Source: Marinomonas pontica
GTDB taxonomy: Bacteria; Pseudomonadota; Gammaproteobacteria; Pseudomonadales; Marinomonadaceae
Length of the DNA: 64,000 bases
Assembly (NCBI RefSeq): GCF_026191375.1
Contig: NZ_JAODTL010000033.1
Location: 92,230-156,229 of the forward strand
Direction: 5' to 3'
The number at the start of each line of letters is the position of its first letter. Positions within the stretch are counted from its first letter, which is position 1. A model generated the notes under the pieces. The model worked only from the letters and a program-made list of their open reading frames with translations, did no database searches and had not been told where the DNA came from. This document shows, piece after piece, positions 50,451 to 59,257 of this stretch. Position numbers and translations under genes: made by a program.

Positions 50451-50912
50451 TTAAGCGACTTTTGCGATGCGTTTATTGCTCAGATAAATCATTGTGATGG
50501 CACCAATTAATAATAAAATGGCAACATATCGATTACTGTCTAATGAAATAATATTGTTTTCTAACCAACCAAAATGATCGATGATCAAACTCATGATCAA
50601 CTGACCAGAAATGGTACACACTGTCGCCGCTGCGATACCGATTCTAGGCACAGCAAATACCACGATCAACATGTACATTACGCCAAATAAGGCCCCGATA
50701 ATCTGCCATTTAGGCGCACTAAAAAGAGTGACTTCATGATTTGGTTCAAAGAAGAAAAACAATAAGAACGAGATAGCGAAACCAATCACAAAAGTCAGCC
50801 AAGCACTGGCTATCACGCCAACACTATTACCAAGACGTCCATTAATGGAAGATTGCACAGACAGGGCAACACCGCCCAATATCAACATAAAAACAGCGAA
50901 AAATACGCTCAT
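50451..50912 (-). CDS. Half-size DMT transporter, second of a pair (DUF606/YdcZ)
   Basis: About 153 residues from 50912 (MSVFFAVFMLILGG...), the start with a clear AGGAG site. Five helices form one DUF606 unit: SVQSSINGRLGNSVG near the start and ISGQLIMSLIIDHFGWL in the C-terminal half. Such proteins work as pairs, and this one lies 11 bp after the first. Confidence 0.85.
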   Translation of the reverse strand: MSVFFAVFMLILGGVALSVQSSINGRLGNSVGVIASAWLTFVIGFAISFLLFFFFEPNHEVTLFSAPKWQIIGALFGVMYMLIVVFAVPRIGIAAATVCTISGQLIMSLIIDHFGWLENNIISLDSNRYVAILLLIGAITMIYLSNKRIAKVA

Positions 50913-50923
50913 ACTATTTGCTC

Positions 50924-51352
50924 CTAACTCAAAAGCCAAAGGGCGACAACAATCATCACCACGGCCAAAATTCGATACGGATCAATACCGCGTTTTTCAC
51001 TGCCCAACAAACCATAATGATCAATCACCAGACTCATGCCGATTTGCCCTAATAAAACACTGGTCATTGTCATACCGACACCAATAATCGGTGTGGCTAT
51101 GGTGAGGAATACCACATAAACAGGGCCTAAGACGCCACCAGTGAGTAACCATTTAGGCTGTTTGAATAACTCAGGCAAATTAGGCTTGGCAAAGAAAATC
51201 ATAATCAATGACAGCAATATCGACCCAATCATAAAAATCGCTAGGGTGGCTGAAAAGTGCCCGACCAACTCACCTAAAGGCCCTAAGAGTCCAGCCTCAA
51301 TAGACAATCCCATGCCCGCTGCTAACACCAAGAGATAAATAATTATTTGCAT
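50924..51352 (-). CDS. Half-size DMT transporter, first of a pair (DUF606/YdcZ)
   Basis: A 142-residue, five-helix protein similar to its downstream partner (LLGQIGMSLVIDHYGLLG versus ISGQLIMSLIIDHFGWLE), so the pair arose by tandem duplication. Together they probably form a heterodimeric transporter, a five-plus-five helix equivalent of a full DMT exporter. It is divergent from a LysR regulator, which likely controls it. Confidence 0.85.
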   Translation of the reverse strand: MQIIIYLLVLAAGMGLSIEAGLLGPLGELVGHFSATLAIFMIGSILLSLIMIFFAKPNLPELFKQPKWLLTGGVLGPVYVVFLTIATPIIGVGMTMTSVLLGQIGMSLVIDHYGLLGSEKRGIDPYRILAVVMIVVALWLLS

Positions 51353-51441
51353 ACGTTTTATTCCACTCGTTTACGTTGCGGGCATTCTTCATTAGTGCTT
51401 AAATTAAATCAATAACACAGATAACAAGTGATAATTGCATT

Positions 51442-52383
51442 ATGAGCATCAAACCTCTTAGGGTTTTTCTTTCCGTTGTCAAAACAGGTAGCTTTGTTGC
51501 TGCAGCACGCGAGTTGGATTTACCGCCCTCTTCTATCTCTCGATACATTTCATCCTTGGAAGAAGACCTTGGCCAGCGCCTATTTTATAGGAACACCCGC
51601 GCAGTAAAACTTACAGAAGTGGGCACCTATTATTTCGCCGAAGTAAGAGAGGCATTAACAAGTTTAGATTTAGCGACAGAGCACGCCAAAGGCTCTCTTC
51701 TAACACCACAAGGCAACTTAAACATTAATGCACCTGTTTCATTTGGCCGTTTACACTTGTCAAAATTAATCTGTCAATTCCAACAGCGCTACCCAGACAT
51801 CAACGTCGAGCTGATGCTTACCGATGCCTATGTTGATCCCGTAGCGAATGGCTCTGATATTGTTATTAGAATTGGTGGTTTTGAAGACTCTAGCTTAAAT
51901 TACCAAGCCATTGCAGATGAGCAATTCGTACTGTGTGCAGCACCCAGTTATCTTGAAAGCATAAAAGATAAAATCGGCCATCTGTCCCAACCCAAGCAAC
52001 TGCTCGACTTAAATTGTTTGGTTTATAAGGGCAATAACGGACGGCGTAATTGGTACTTTCGCCAAGAAGACAAAACTTTATTCGAATGTATTGAAGTCAC
52101 CGGAAACTTATGCAGCAATAACGCGGATATATTGGTACAAGCCGCTTTAGCTGGCCAAGGAGTTATCTTATTTCCACGCTGGTTGGTATTTCAATATTTG
52201 GCGTCTGGGGAATTGGTCGCCTTGCTAGAGAACTGGGAAGGCTCAGAAAAAGATACTCAACAAAGTATTTACGCCCTCTATCCTGGAAATCGGATGAAGT
52301 CATCAAAAGTTGTGTATTTTCTCGACTTTATGTCTGACTTTTTTGGCCGTTCACACCCTTACTGGGATAAACAAAAAACATAA
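51442..52383 (+). CDS. LysR-family regulator next to the DMT pair
   Basis: A 313-residue LysR-type regulator. The DNA-binding domain is FVAAARELDLPPSSISRYIS with a two-serine recognition helix, followed by the linker and an effector domain (NINAPVSFGRLHLSKLICQF, GSDIVIRIGGFEDSSL). This is the CrgA/DntR-like subtype. Divergent from the DMT pair by 89 bp and thus its likely regulator. Confidence 0.9.
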   Translation: MSIKPLRVFLSVVKTGSFVAAARELDLPPSSISRYISSLEEDLGQRLFYRNTRAVKLTEVGTYYFAEVREALTSLDLATEHAKGSLLTPQGNLNINAPVSFGRLHLSKLICQFQQRYPDINVELMLTDAYVDPVANGSDIVIRIGGFEDSSLNYQAIADEQFVLCAAPSYLESIKDKIGHLSQPKQLLDLNCLVYKGNNGRRNWYFRQEDKTLFECIEVTGNLCSNNADILVQAALAGQGVILFPRWLVFQYLASGELVALLENWEGSEKDTQQSIYALYPGNRMKSSKVVYFLDFMSDFFGRSHPYWDKQKT

Positions 52384-52435
52384 AAATAAGGGGGCGAGAA
52401 AAATTCATCGACCCCTTAATGAATAATCTTCTATA

Positions 52436-52861
52436 TTATTTTGCTATAATCACATCCATCACTAGCTTGCCGTCCACCTTGATCGGCCCATCTTCTTTCG
52501 CACCTAAGGTATATTCAAAAATACCCGTTTTCATGCCACCAGCTTCGCCATGCAACATCAGCATTAGCATTTCACCAGGCTTAACAGATTCGGTAAGAAT
52601 TGCTGCCACATCATGATTTTCGCCTTTTTTAAGTGGCGCGTAAGCCACCACAGGACCGGGCTTCATCGCCTTATCCGTACGATGTACAACTAACCAACCG
52701 TTGCTATCAGCCATAACCATATCAGCACTGACGGTTCCACCCGAAACATCCTGATCACTGCCTTTAACCGCAAGTTTACCGCTCATTCCACCCGCTAACG
52801 CAGCACCAGTCATTGTCAAAATACCTAAACCAAGCGCAATACGTGAAAATGTATTTTTCAT
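52436..52861 (-). CDS. Secreted DUF7282-like protein, probable target of the ECF sigma factor
   Basis: A 141-residue exported protein with a signal peptide ending AALA and a mature domain beginning GGMSGKLAVKG. The pattern DSNGWLVVHRTDKAM and LMLMLHGEAGGMKTGIFEY resembles DUF7282, a small beta-sandwich domain, in my reading. Function unknown. Upstream is a good ECF-type promoter, and the ECF sigma/anti-sigma pair lies beyond it on the same strand, so it is likely part of that regulon. Confidence 0.65.
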   Translation of the reverse strand: MKNTFSRIALGLGILTMTGAALAGGMSGKLAVKGSDQDVSGGTVSADMVMADSNGWLVVHRTDKAMKPGPVVAYAPLKKGENHDVAAILTESVKPGEMLMLMLHGEAGGMKTGIFEYTLGAKEDGPIKVDGKLVMDVIIAK

Positions 52862-52916
52862 AATAAACCTCTACATTGTGTCTTATTGAGTAATATTTTC
52901 CTTTTACACTCATAGC

Positions 52917-52942
52917 TACGAGCACAATTAAAAAAGGTTTCA
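52917..52942 (-). promoter_or_regulatory. Candidate ECF-sigma promoter
   Basis: On the minus strand TGAAACC (52942-52936) is followed, 15 bp later, by CGTA (52920-52917). This GAAAC/CGT pattern is typical of group IV sigma promoters. It lies about 56 bp before the DUF7282-like gene. No matching pair was seen before the sigma gene itself. Confidence 0.5.
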
Positions 52943-52999
52943 GCAAATAAATGTTTTTTTAATTATTTTTCTAAAACCTCAAAATAAGGGTTAAAACAT

Positions 53000-53028
53000 A
53001 AAAAAGCCAACCTGTTTAGATTGGCTTT
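53000..53028 (-). terminator. Terminator after the anti-sigma gene
   Basis: AAAGCCAA and TTGGCTTT form an 8-bp stem, with T-run on the minus strand, ending 20 bp past the anti-sigma stop. It separates the sigma operon from the DUF7282-like gene. Confidence 0.85.
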
Positions 53029-53047
53029 GACGATCATGATGTCTAAA

Positions 53048-53812
53048 TTATAAAGACGTAGAGTAGAGTCGACCATGAATAGCAGGACCAGTTGGCACAC
53101 CGGTTGGAGAACCGCCAGCGGGTTCCACACTGATACCAAACGTCGCATGACGAATCACCGCTGGGTCATAATTGATTTGCTTTTGAATGGGTGCAGAAAC
53201 ATTCGCCAATAACCCTAAAGAACGTGGCACTGGGCCAATCTCATCTGCTTTAATCCACAACTGATACGTTTTACCTGCTTCTTGCCCTTGTGCGGTAATT
53301 GGTCGAACAGTAAGTTGTCGAGTTTCTATATCCAGCGACATAATAAAAGCTGGCTGCTTATCATCTGCTTGAAACACGGCAACAAAAGGCGCATTAGCCT
53401 GAGCCACTGGCGCGACGGGTGCTTTAACCACCATAACGATGGCAAGACAAGCCGCCATAGCCGATGCGCCAAACGCACCAAATCGCCAACGTTTCAACTT
53501 GACTCGCATCGCTTCCATTTCAACCACAACAGAGGAGGTTGCTGAGTTTAGTGCCTTCTTACTCAGGGGGTTATTATTCGTTTGCTGATCGAGTTTGGCC
53601 AAAACCTCGTCAAACAAGCCTGCTCTTGGTTCTGCATCTTGCACATAATCGTTCAACCCAGAAAAATGAGCCTGCCATTGTACAATGGCTCGCTCAAGCA
53701 AAGGCTCATTCACACGGCGAGCTTCTACCGCGTCGCGCTCGTCTTTATCCAAGGTACCGAGTACGTACTCGGCCGCCACTGTTTGAATGGATGTTTCTTC
53801 GTCGTTATTCAT
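53048..53812 (-). CDS. Anti-sigma factor, RskA type
   Basis: About 254 residues from 53812, which gives an ATGA overlap with the sigma gene. The N-terminal cytoplasmic anti-sigma domain (ETSIQTVAAEYVLGTLDKDERDA) holds the sigma factor. A membrane helix lies near 110-130 (FGASAMAACLAIVMVV), and the C-terminal part is the periplasmic RskA domain (TYQLWIKADEIGPVPRSLGLL). Signal-driven proteolysis would release the sigma factor. Cotranscribed with it. Confidence 0.9.
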   Translation of the reverse strand: MNNDEETSIQTVAAEYVLGTLDKDERDAVEARRVNEPLLERAIVQWQAHFSGLNDYVQDAEPRAGLFDEVLAKLDQQTNNNPLSKKALNSATSSVVVEMEAMRVKLKRWRFGAFGASAMAACLAIVMVVKAPVAPVAQANAPFVAVFQADDKQPAFIMSLDIETRQLTVRPITAQGQEAGKTYQLWIKADEIGPVPRSLGLLANVSAPIQKQINYDPAVIRHATFGISVEPAGGSPTGVPTGPAIHGRLYSTSL

Positions 53813-54378
53813 AAATTCATACAACCTTGCAGCTGCTTAATGCTGCGATGAAGCCAAGTTTTAATGGTGCCCAACGGCTGCCCAAAACGTTCTGCAAGTT
53901 CTTGACGAGAAAACCCGTCCAGATACGCCGCTTTAATCATTTCTGCACGAGGCGATTCAAGGCCATCTAAACACGCTTCCAGTTTTAATAAATCTCGGCT
54001 TTTAGCAAATGAGTCATCTGGCGTCATAGAGTCGTCAGCGATTAAATCAAAATCCACATCGACCTCACTGTCTGGCAGCGTATTTTTCCGTATCTCATCG
54101 ATCGTACGGTTTCGCGCAATCGTTGCCATCCAAGTAATGGGAGACGCGACGTTCGCATCAAAGCTAGATGCTTTATCCCATATTCTAAGATAAACCTCTT
54201 GCAGCACCTCTTCGGATACCGCTTGATTCTTCAAGATACGATAAACAATGCCAAAAAGTTTCCGATGGGTAGCCTCATACAATTCAGAAAAGGCAAGACG
54301 ATCTTCTTTTGCCACGCGAATAAGCAAATTTGCGAGGGATTCTGTAGTGGGTTGTTCCGATAATAAAGGTGACGTCAT
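53809..54378 (-). CDS. ECF-family RNA polymerase sigma factor
   Basis: A 189-residue group IV sigma factor. Region 2 is visible as FSELYEATHRKLFGIVYRIL, EEVLQEVYLRIWDKA and PITWMATIARNRTIDEIRK; region 4 as IKAAYLDGFSRQELAERFG and LGTIKTWLHRSIKQL. Its pairing with an RskA anti-sigma points to the SigK-like group, often tied to oxidative or envelope stress. The start codon overlaps nothing upstream. Confidence 0.93.
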   Translation of the reverse strand: MTSPLLSEQPTTESLANLLIRVAKEDRLAFSELYEATHRKLFGIVYRILKNQAVSEEVLQEVYLRIWDKASSFDANVASPITWMATIARNRTIDEIRKNTLPDSEVDVDFDLIADDSMTPDDSFAKSRDLLKLEACLDGLESPRAEMIKAAYLDGFSRQELAERFGQPLGTIKTWLHRSIKQLQGCMNL

Positions 54379-54549
54379 AAGGCTCGCATCGGTTAAGTAT
54401 CCATTTCATAGAGTACCAGTATTGCACTATTTTTAACCAAACCCAATCCAAGAAAGCATAACCTCAATGAACCATTTAAGCGCTATTTTCTTTAAGCGCA
54501 CTCGAAGCGTTTCGCATTATTTAAAAACAACAAACTCACTAAAGCCAAT

Positions 54550-54578
54550 AAAAAACCGCTCATCAAGGAGCGGTTTTT
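54550..54578 (-). terminator. Terminator after hisC
   Basis: AAAAAACCGCTC and GAGCGGTTTTT form an 8-9 bp stem with T-run on the minus strand, 36 bp beyond the hisC stop. Confidence 0.9.
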
Positions 54579-54613
54579 AGATACAGCTTTTAGTAGAAGC
54601 TTTAAATAGGCAA

Positions 54614-55675
54614 TTACAGTGTTTTCAACGCAGCCGTAAGCGAAGCCATTTCGTCGTCCGTGCCGATCGTAATACGAAGGTAGTTCCCAATTCGTGCTTT
54701 GTTGCTGCCAAAGAAGCGAACAAGGATGCCCCGCTCCTTTAGAGCCAAGTAAATTTGCTCGGCGTCCTTGTCTGGATGAGTGGCAAATACAAAGTTGGTC
54801 GCAGACGGAATAATACTGAATCCCAACGCTTCCAGATCTTTAACAGATTGCTCGCGAGTGGCAATGGTTTTATCACAAATCTCTTTTAGGTAGGCTTCAT
54901 CTAGTACAGCCGCTGTCGCACCTGCCAAAGCAACGCGATCGATTGGGTAGGAGTTGAAGGAGTTCTTCAATCGCTCCAAGCCTTCGATCAAATCAGGATG
55001 ACCCAATGCGTAGCCAACACGAATCCCAGCCAAGGCACGGGATTTCGACAAGGTTTGCACCACTAATAAATTCGGATATTGATTGATCAAAGACACAGCA
55101 CTTTGTGCGCCGAAGTCCACGTAGGCTTCGTCTACCAGCACAACCACATCTGGATTCGCTTTTAGAATGGTCTCAATATCCACCAAAGGTAACGCTTTGC
55201 CCGTTGGCGCGTTCGGGTTGGTGATCACCACACCGGATACATCTAGGTTATTGTAATCCGCAGGTACGATATCAAAACTTTCGTTAAGCGGGATTAGCTT
55301 TGGTTCGATACTGTATAAACCAGCGTACACTTTATAGAAGCTATAAGTGATGTCAGCGAAAGCCAATGGTTTGCCACCAGCAAAATACCCCATGAACGCC
55401 AACGCCAACACTTCGTCCGAGCCATTCCCTACAAACACTTGGTTCGCCTCTAATTGGTAGCTTTTTGCTAAAGCGTTTTTCAAGGTCACGCAGTTTGGAT
55501 CTGGATATAAACGTAAACGCTCACTGACCTCAAGCGCCATTGCCTCTAAGGCTTTAGGCGACGGTGAATAGGGGCTTTCATTGGTGTTTAGCTTGATGTA
55601 CTTTTTGTCTTGCGGTTGTTCGCCTGGCACATAAGGGTCAAGAGAAGCAATTTTATCTGTCCAAAAACGACTCAT
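54614..55675 (-). CDS. hisC: Histidinol-phosphate aminotransferase
   Basis: Transaminates imidazole acetol-phosphate to histidinol-phosphate in histidine synthesis. It has 353 residues from 55675 (MSRFWTDKIASLDPYVPGE...), chosen for its GGAGAG site; the 55687 start has none. LNTNESPYSPSPK, GNGSDEVLALAF, ITNPNAPTGKAL and the PLP lysine in TLSKSRALAGIRVGY are present. The gene stands outside any his operon, as a single unit ahead of a repeat cluster. Confidence 0.94.
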   Translation of the reverse strand: MSRFWTDKIASLDPYVPGEQPQDKKYIKLNTNESPYSPSPKALEAMALEVSERLRLYPDPNCVTLKNALAKSYQLEANQVFVGNGSDEVLALAFMGYFAGGKPLAFADITYSFYKVYAGLYSIEPKLIPLNESFDIVPADYNNLDVSGVVITNPNAPTGKALPLVDIETILKANPDVVVLVDEAYVDFGAQSAVSLINQYPNLLVVQTLSKSRALAGIRVGYALGHPDLIEGLERLKNSFNSYPIDRVALAGATAAVLDEAYLKEICDKTIATREQSVKDLEALGFSIIPSATNFVFATHPDKDAEQIYLALKERGILVRFFGSNKARIGNYLRITIGTDDEMASLTAALKTL

Positions 55676-55696
55676 ATAACTCTCCATTACTTTTTA

Positions 55697-55774
55697 TAAA
55701 GGGGTCAGAGCCCTTTAAAAGTAGATATTAGATAAGGCAAATTTTGTTTCTATTAATGGGATCTGACCCCTTTA
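55697..55774. repeat. Inverted repeat of the GGGGTCAGA type
   Basis: AAAGGGGTCAGAGCCC (55697-55712) and GGGATCTGACCCCTTT (55758-55773) are inverted copies with one mismatch. This GGGGTCAGA/TCTGACCCC motif recurs between genes in many gammaproteobacteria, so a REP-like element is possible; no copy was seen elsewhere in the window. Confidence 0.6.
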
Positions 55775-55796
55775 ATACTTTTAATAGAAACAAAAT
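55741..55796. repeat. Second, interleaved perfect 15-bp inverted repeat
   Basis: ATTTTGTTTCTATTA (55741-55755) and TAATAGAAACAAAAT (55782-55796) match perfectly in inverted orientation and enclose the right arm of the GGGGTCAGA repeat. The two pairs interleave, so they form alternative hairpins rather than one nested stem. Confidence 0.7.
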
Positions 55797-55818
55797 AAGG
55801 CCTCATTTGAGGCCTTAT
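55795..55818 (-). terminator. Terminator after lysS
   Basis: ATAAGGCCTC and GAGGCCTTAT form a perfect 10-bp stem around ATTT, 40 bp past the lysS stop, with a T-rich stretch on the minus strand. Confidence 0.8.
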
Positions 55819-55857
55819 AAATACATTAGAATTTGTCAGTCACTGTCCGGCCTAGGA

Positions 55858-57360
55858 TCAGTCCTGAGGCTTCATATGTGGGAACAACAATACGTCACGG
55901 ATCGAAGGCGCATTAGTAAACAACATCACCAAACGGTCGATACCAATACCTTCACCAGCGGTGGGTGGTAGGCCGTACTCTAGTGCATTGATGTAGTCTG
56001 CATCGTAATGCATGGCTTCGTCATCACCCGCGTCTTTCTCTGCAACCTGACGCATGAAACGCTCGGCTTGGTCTTCTGGATCGTTAAGCTCCGAGAAACC
56101 ATTAGCGATTTCACGACCACCAACAAAGAATTCAAAACGGTCGGTAATGAAATCATTGTCATCGTTACGACGCGCCAGAGGTGATACTTCCGCTGGGTAT
56201 TCGGTAATGAAAGTCGGTTGGTCCAATTTGTGCTCTGCGGTTTCTTCGAAGATTTCTGTCCAAAGTTTACCCAAGCCCCAGATTGGTTTCACGTCGATTT
56301 TTAGTTTCTTCGCAACCGCTGTCGCGCCTTCAACGGTTTCTAGGTCTACCGCTGTCAATTCTGGGTTGTAGTGCAGAATCGAATCCAACATGCTCATGCG
56401 AACAAACGGCGCACCAAAGTCGTATTCAGAACCTTGGTACGTCACTTTCGTCGTACCAAGAACTTTTTCTGCTACTGTGCGAAGCATGTCTTCCGTTAGA
56501 TCCATAAGATCTTTGTAGTCTGCGTACGCTTGGTAGAATTCGATCATGGTGAATTCTGGATTGTGGCGAGTCGATGTACCTTCGTTACGGAAGTTACGGT
56601 TAATCTCGAATACACGCTCGAAACCACCAACCACCAAACGCTTCAAATAAAGCTCTGGCGCGATACGCAAGTACATGCTCATGTCCATCGCATTGTGATG
56701 GGTAACAAACGGACGCGCTGACGCACCACCTGGAATCGTTTGCAGCATTGGCGTTTCAACTTCCATGAAACGGCGGTCTTCTAGGAAGCGACGAATCGTA
56801 GAGATGATTTTTGAACGCATTTGGAACGTCTCGCGAGACTCTTCGTTTACGATCAAATCAACGTAACGCTGACGGTAACGCATTTCCATGTCAGATAAAC
56901 CGTGGTGCTTATCTGGCAATGGACGTAGAGATTTGGTTAGCAATTGCGCTTCTTGCATATCAATGTACAAGTCGCCTTTGCCAGATTTGTGTACTGGACC
57001 TGAAATACCGATAATATCGCCCAAATCCCACGTTTTTTGATCAGCAAGCAATTCAGGAGACAAGGCTTTGCGGTTGACATACGCTTGGATTTGTCCCGTC
57101 ATGTCTTGCAACAACATGAAAGCACCGCGGTTACGAATAATACGACCAGCAATACTCACTTTATGGTCTTTTTCTTCTAACTCGGCTTTTTCTAATTCAC
57201 CAAATTCTGCTTGTAGATCCGCAGCGTATGCGTTTGGACGAAAGGTATTTGGGTAAGCATTGCGCTCGGCACGAATGGCCGACAATTTACCGCGGCGTTC
57301 TGCTACTAAGCGATTGTCATCGGATTGTGCTGTGGATTCTGTAATATTTTCGTTAGCCAT
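55858..57360 (-). CDS. lysS: Lysyl-tRNA synthetase, class II
   Basis: Charges tRNA-Lys. The 500-residue protein has an N-terminal OB-fold anticodon domain (about 60-170, [20 protein letters not shown]), class II motif 2 in [17 protein letters not shown] and motif 3 in [15 protein letters not shown]. Start codon and RBS are normal. It follows prfB by 46 bp in the conserved prfB-lysS operon. Confidence 0.97.
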   Translation of the reverse strand: MANENITESTAQSDDNRLVAERRGKLSAIRAERNAYPNTFRPNAYAADLQAEFGELEKAELEEKDHKVSIAGRIIRNRGAFMLLQDMTGQIQAYVNRKALSPELLADQKTWDLGDIIGISGPVHKSGKGDLYIDMQEAQLLTKSLRPLPDKHHGLSDMEMRYRQRYVDLIVNEESRETFQMRSKIISTIRRFLEDRRFMEVETPMLQTIPGGASARPFVTHHNAMDMSMYLRIAPELYLKRLVVGGFERVFEINRNFRNEGTSTRHNPEFTMIEFYQAYADYKDLMDLTEDMLRTVAEKVLGTTKVTYQGSEYDFGAPFVRMSMLDSILHYNPELTAVDLETVEGATAVAKKLKIDVKPIWGLGKLWTEIFEETAEHKLDQPTFITEYPAEVSPLARRNDDNDFITDRFEFFVGGREIANGFSELNDPEDQAERFMRQVAEKDAGDDEAMHYDADYINALEYGLPPTAGEGIGIDRLVMLFTNAPSIRDVLLFPHMKPQD

Positions 57361-57406
57361 GATTTGCTATCTACTCTTTTTAAATTATCTAAATTAGGAA
57401 CGGCGT

Positions 57407-58502
57407 TTATAGGCCTTGTTTTAAACTTGCCACGATAAACTGGTCTAAATTGCCATCTAGCACAGCACCCGTATTTGACGTTTCTACGCCCGTACGCAAA
57501 TCTTTAATGCGTGATGCGTCCAATACATAAGAACGAATCTGGCTGCCCCAACCGATATCAGATTTGCTGTCTTCAACCGCTTGCGCCGCTTCTGTACGCT
57601 TCAACATTTCAAATTCGTACAATTTGGCACGAAGTTGTTTCATAGCGAAATCACGGTTGGCGTGTTGTGAACGCTGATTCTGACACTGCACCACTATGCC
57701 CGTCGGAACGTGAGTAATACGTACCGCAGAATCGGTCGTATTTACGTGCTGACCGCCCGCTCCAGAAGAACGGTAAGTATCGGTACGAATGTCGGCCGGA
57801 TTGATTTCAATCTCAACGTTGTCATCGATCTCAGGGGACACAAAGACAGACGCAAAGGAAGTATGACGACGGTTACCTGAGTCAAAGGGCGACTTACGAA
57901 CCAAACGGTGTACACCCGTTTCCGTTCGTAGCCAACCAAAAGCGTATTCACCTTCAAAGCGAATCGTCGCAGATTTGATACCCGCCACATCACCAGCCGA
58001 TACTTCCATCAGTTCGACTTTGAAGCCTTTGTCTTCACCCCAACGCAAATACATGCGCAATAGAATGTTGGCCCAATCTTGAGCTTCAGTGCCGCCAGAA
58101 CCAGATTGAATGTCCAAGAAAGCACTGTTTTCGTCCATTTCTTTGGAAAACATGCGACGAAACTCTAACTTGGCTAATAAGCTTTCTAGCTCTTCCAGTT
58201 CGAGTTCGACCGCTTCAACAGAATCTTCGTCGTTTTCTTCTACGGCAATGTCTAACAGCTCTTTAGAATCGTTTACACCCGATTCCATGCTGTCTAGTGT
58301 TTCAACCACGGCTTCAAGCGCTGCTCGCTCTTTGCCGAGTTTTTGGGCGTATTCTGGATCATTCCAAATGGCTGGATCTTCCAGTTCACGGTTAACTTCC
58401 TCTAAGCGTTCTTTCTTTGACTCATAGTCAAAGATACCCCCGAAGGGTTAAAGCACGGGCAGAGAGGTCTTTTATCTTAGAAAGTATCGGGTTTATTTCC
58501 AT
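57407..58502 (-). CDS. prfB: Peptide chain release factor 2, with programmed +1 frameshift
   Basis: Releases finished proteins at UGA and UAA codons. Translation starts at 58502 ([19 protein letters not shown]), meets an in-frame UGA at codon 25 (58430-58428), and must slip +1 to continue as [15 protein letters not shown]. Corrected length is 364, one less than E. coli RF2. The downstream ORF beginning at 58309 is only part of the gene. Codon-recognition SPF ([12 protein letters not shown]) and the catalytic GGQ ([11 protein letters not shown]) are intact. The slippage is autoregulatory: scarce RF2 gives more RF2. This is not an error. Confidence 0.97.
58427..58442 (-). promoter_or_regulatory. 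RF2 recoding site (CTTTGAC with upstream Shine-Dalgarno-like CGGGGG)
   Basis: On the minus strand CGGGGG lies at 58442-58437, TAT follows and then CTTTGAC (58433-58427). The spacing between the internal Shine-Dalgarno-like block and the CTT slip codon matches the known RF2 signal; E. coli has AGGGGG at this place. Confidence 0.95.
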
Positions 58503-58646
58503 ATTGGCGTCAATTTGCTATAAACAGTGTGGATAAAGTTAATTCGGAATTGTAACGAATTTACTCGCAGCATAAAATGCCATTCGCTACCCAATGATGG
58601 AAAAACAGACCATTTTTTGTGGGCCTTGCTATCAAATGGAGTCAAT

Positions 58647-58946
58647 ATGGATAAGCCAACCGTTTCAGTCGACATACTGGGACAAAATTACAAGATTAAT
58701 TGCCCTAAAGGGCACGAAGCCGATTTGAAAGAAGCGGCAGAATACTTAAATGGTCAGATGCGTGAGATCAAAGCCAGTGGAAAGATCATCGGTCTAGAAA
58801 AGATTGCGGTATTGGCCGCGTTGAATATTACTCACGATATGCTTTCTGGCCGAAAATACGCGCGTTCGAACGAACAACAGTTGCGAGAACTGACCTCTCA
58901 GCTGGATGCTGCATTGACGCATCAAACAAAGTTGGTCAATGAATAA
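58647..58946 (+). CDS. zapA: Cell division protein ZapA
   Basis: Binds FtsZ and strengthens the Z ring. The 99-residue protein starts at 58647 (MDKPTVSVDILGQNYKINCP...) with GGAG six bases upstream; the longer frame from 58527 is not supported. The N-terminal head and helical tail (GLEKIAVLAALNITHDML) match ZapA. The next gene downstream is 6S RNA, as in E. coli. Confidence 0.93.
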   Translation: MDKPTVSVDILGQNYKINCPKGHEADLKEAAEYLNGQMREIKASGKIIGLEKIAVLAALNITHDMLSGRKYARSNEQQLRELTSQLDAALTHQTKLVNE

Positions 58947-59075
58947 TCATTGTTGGTTTATTCTTTGATCTACTTTTTTGATTGCAAGGATATAACACGA
59001 ATTTTCTTCATACAGTCCAGAAAACGAAATCGTACATGGCGTGATTTCTACCTTAGATTACTCTATACTTCACTT

Positions 59076-59254
59076 CGTTTCCTGGGTTGTTCGAAGCGGC
59101 TTAACGCCCTTGAGCCTATGAGTAATACCCCGGAAAGAGCCTGTTGGTTTGGTGTGCATGTCCGTGCGTCGGAAAGCCTAAAGAGTCACAGTTCTTTCCA
59201 CCTTGAACCACTGGGTTCAAGGCCAATAGCCGAAACGGCAACTCGGGAAACCCT
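59076..59254 (+). ncRNA. ssrS: 6S RNA
   Basis: A small RNA that mimics an open promoter and sequesters sigma-70 RNA polymerase in stationary phase. The closing stem pairs GTTTCC (59078-59083) with GGAAAC (59246-59251), continued by GGGTT/AACTC-like pairs. The central CTTGAACCACTGGGTTCAAGG hairpin-like 3' segment and GTGCATGTCCGTGCGTCGGA, parallel to the E. coli apical part, are recognisable. It sits between zapA and the 5-FCL gene, its conserved location. A TATACT -10 box lies at 59064-59069. The ends are accurate to a few bases. Confidence 0.92.
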
Positions 59255-59257
59255 TTT

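Noticed and set aside
58309..58502. prfB as a frameshifted pseudogene or sequencing error
   Set aside because: The sequence CTTTGAC with upstream CGGGGG is the known RF2 recoding signal, so the shift is programmed.
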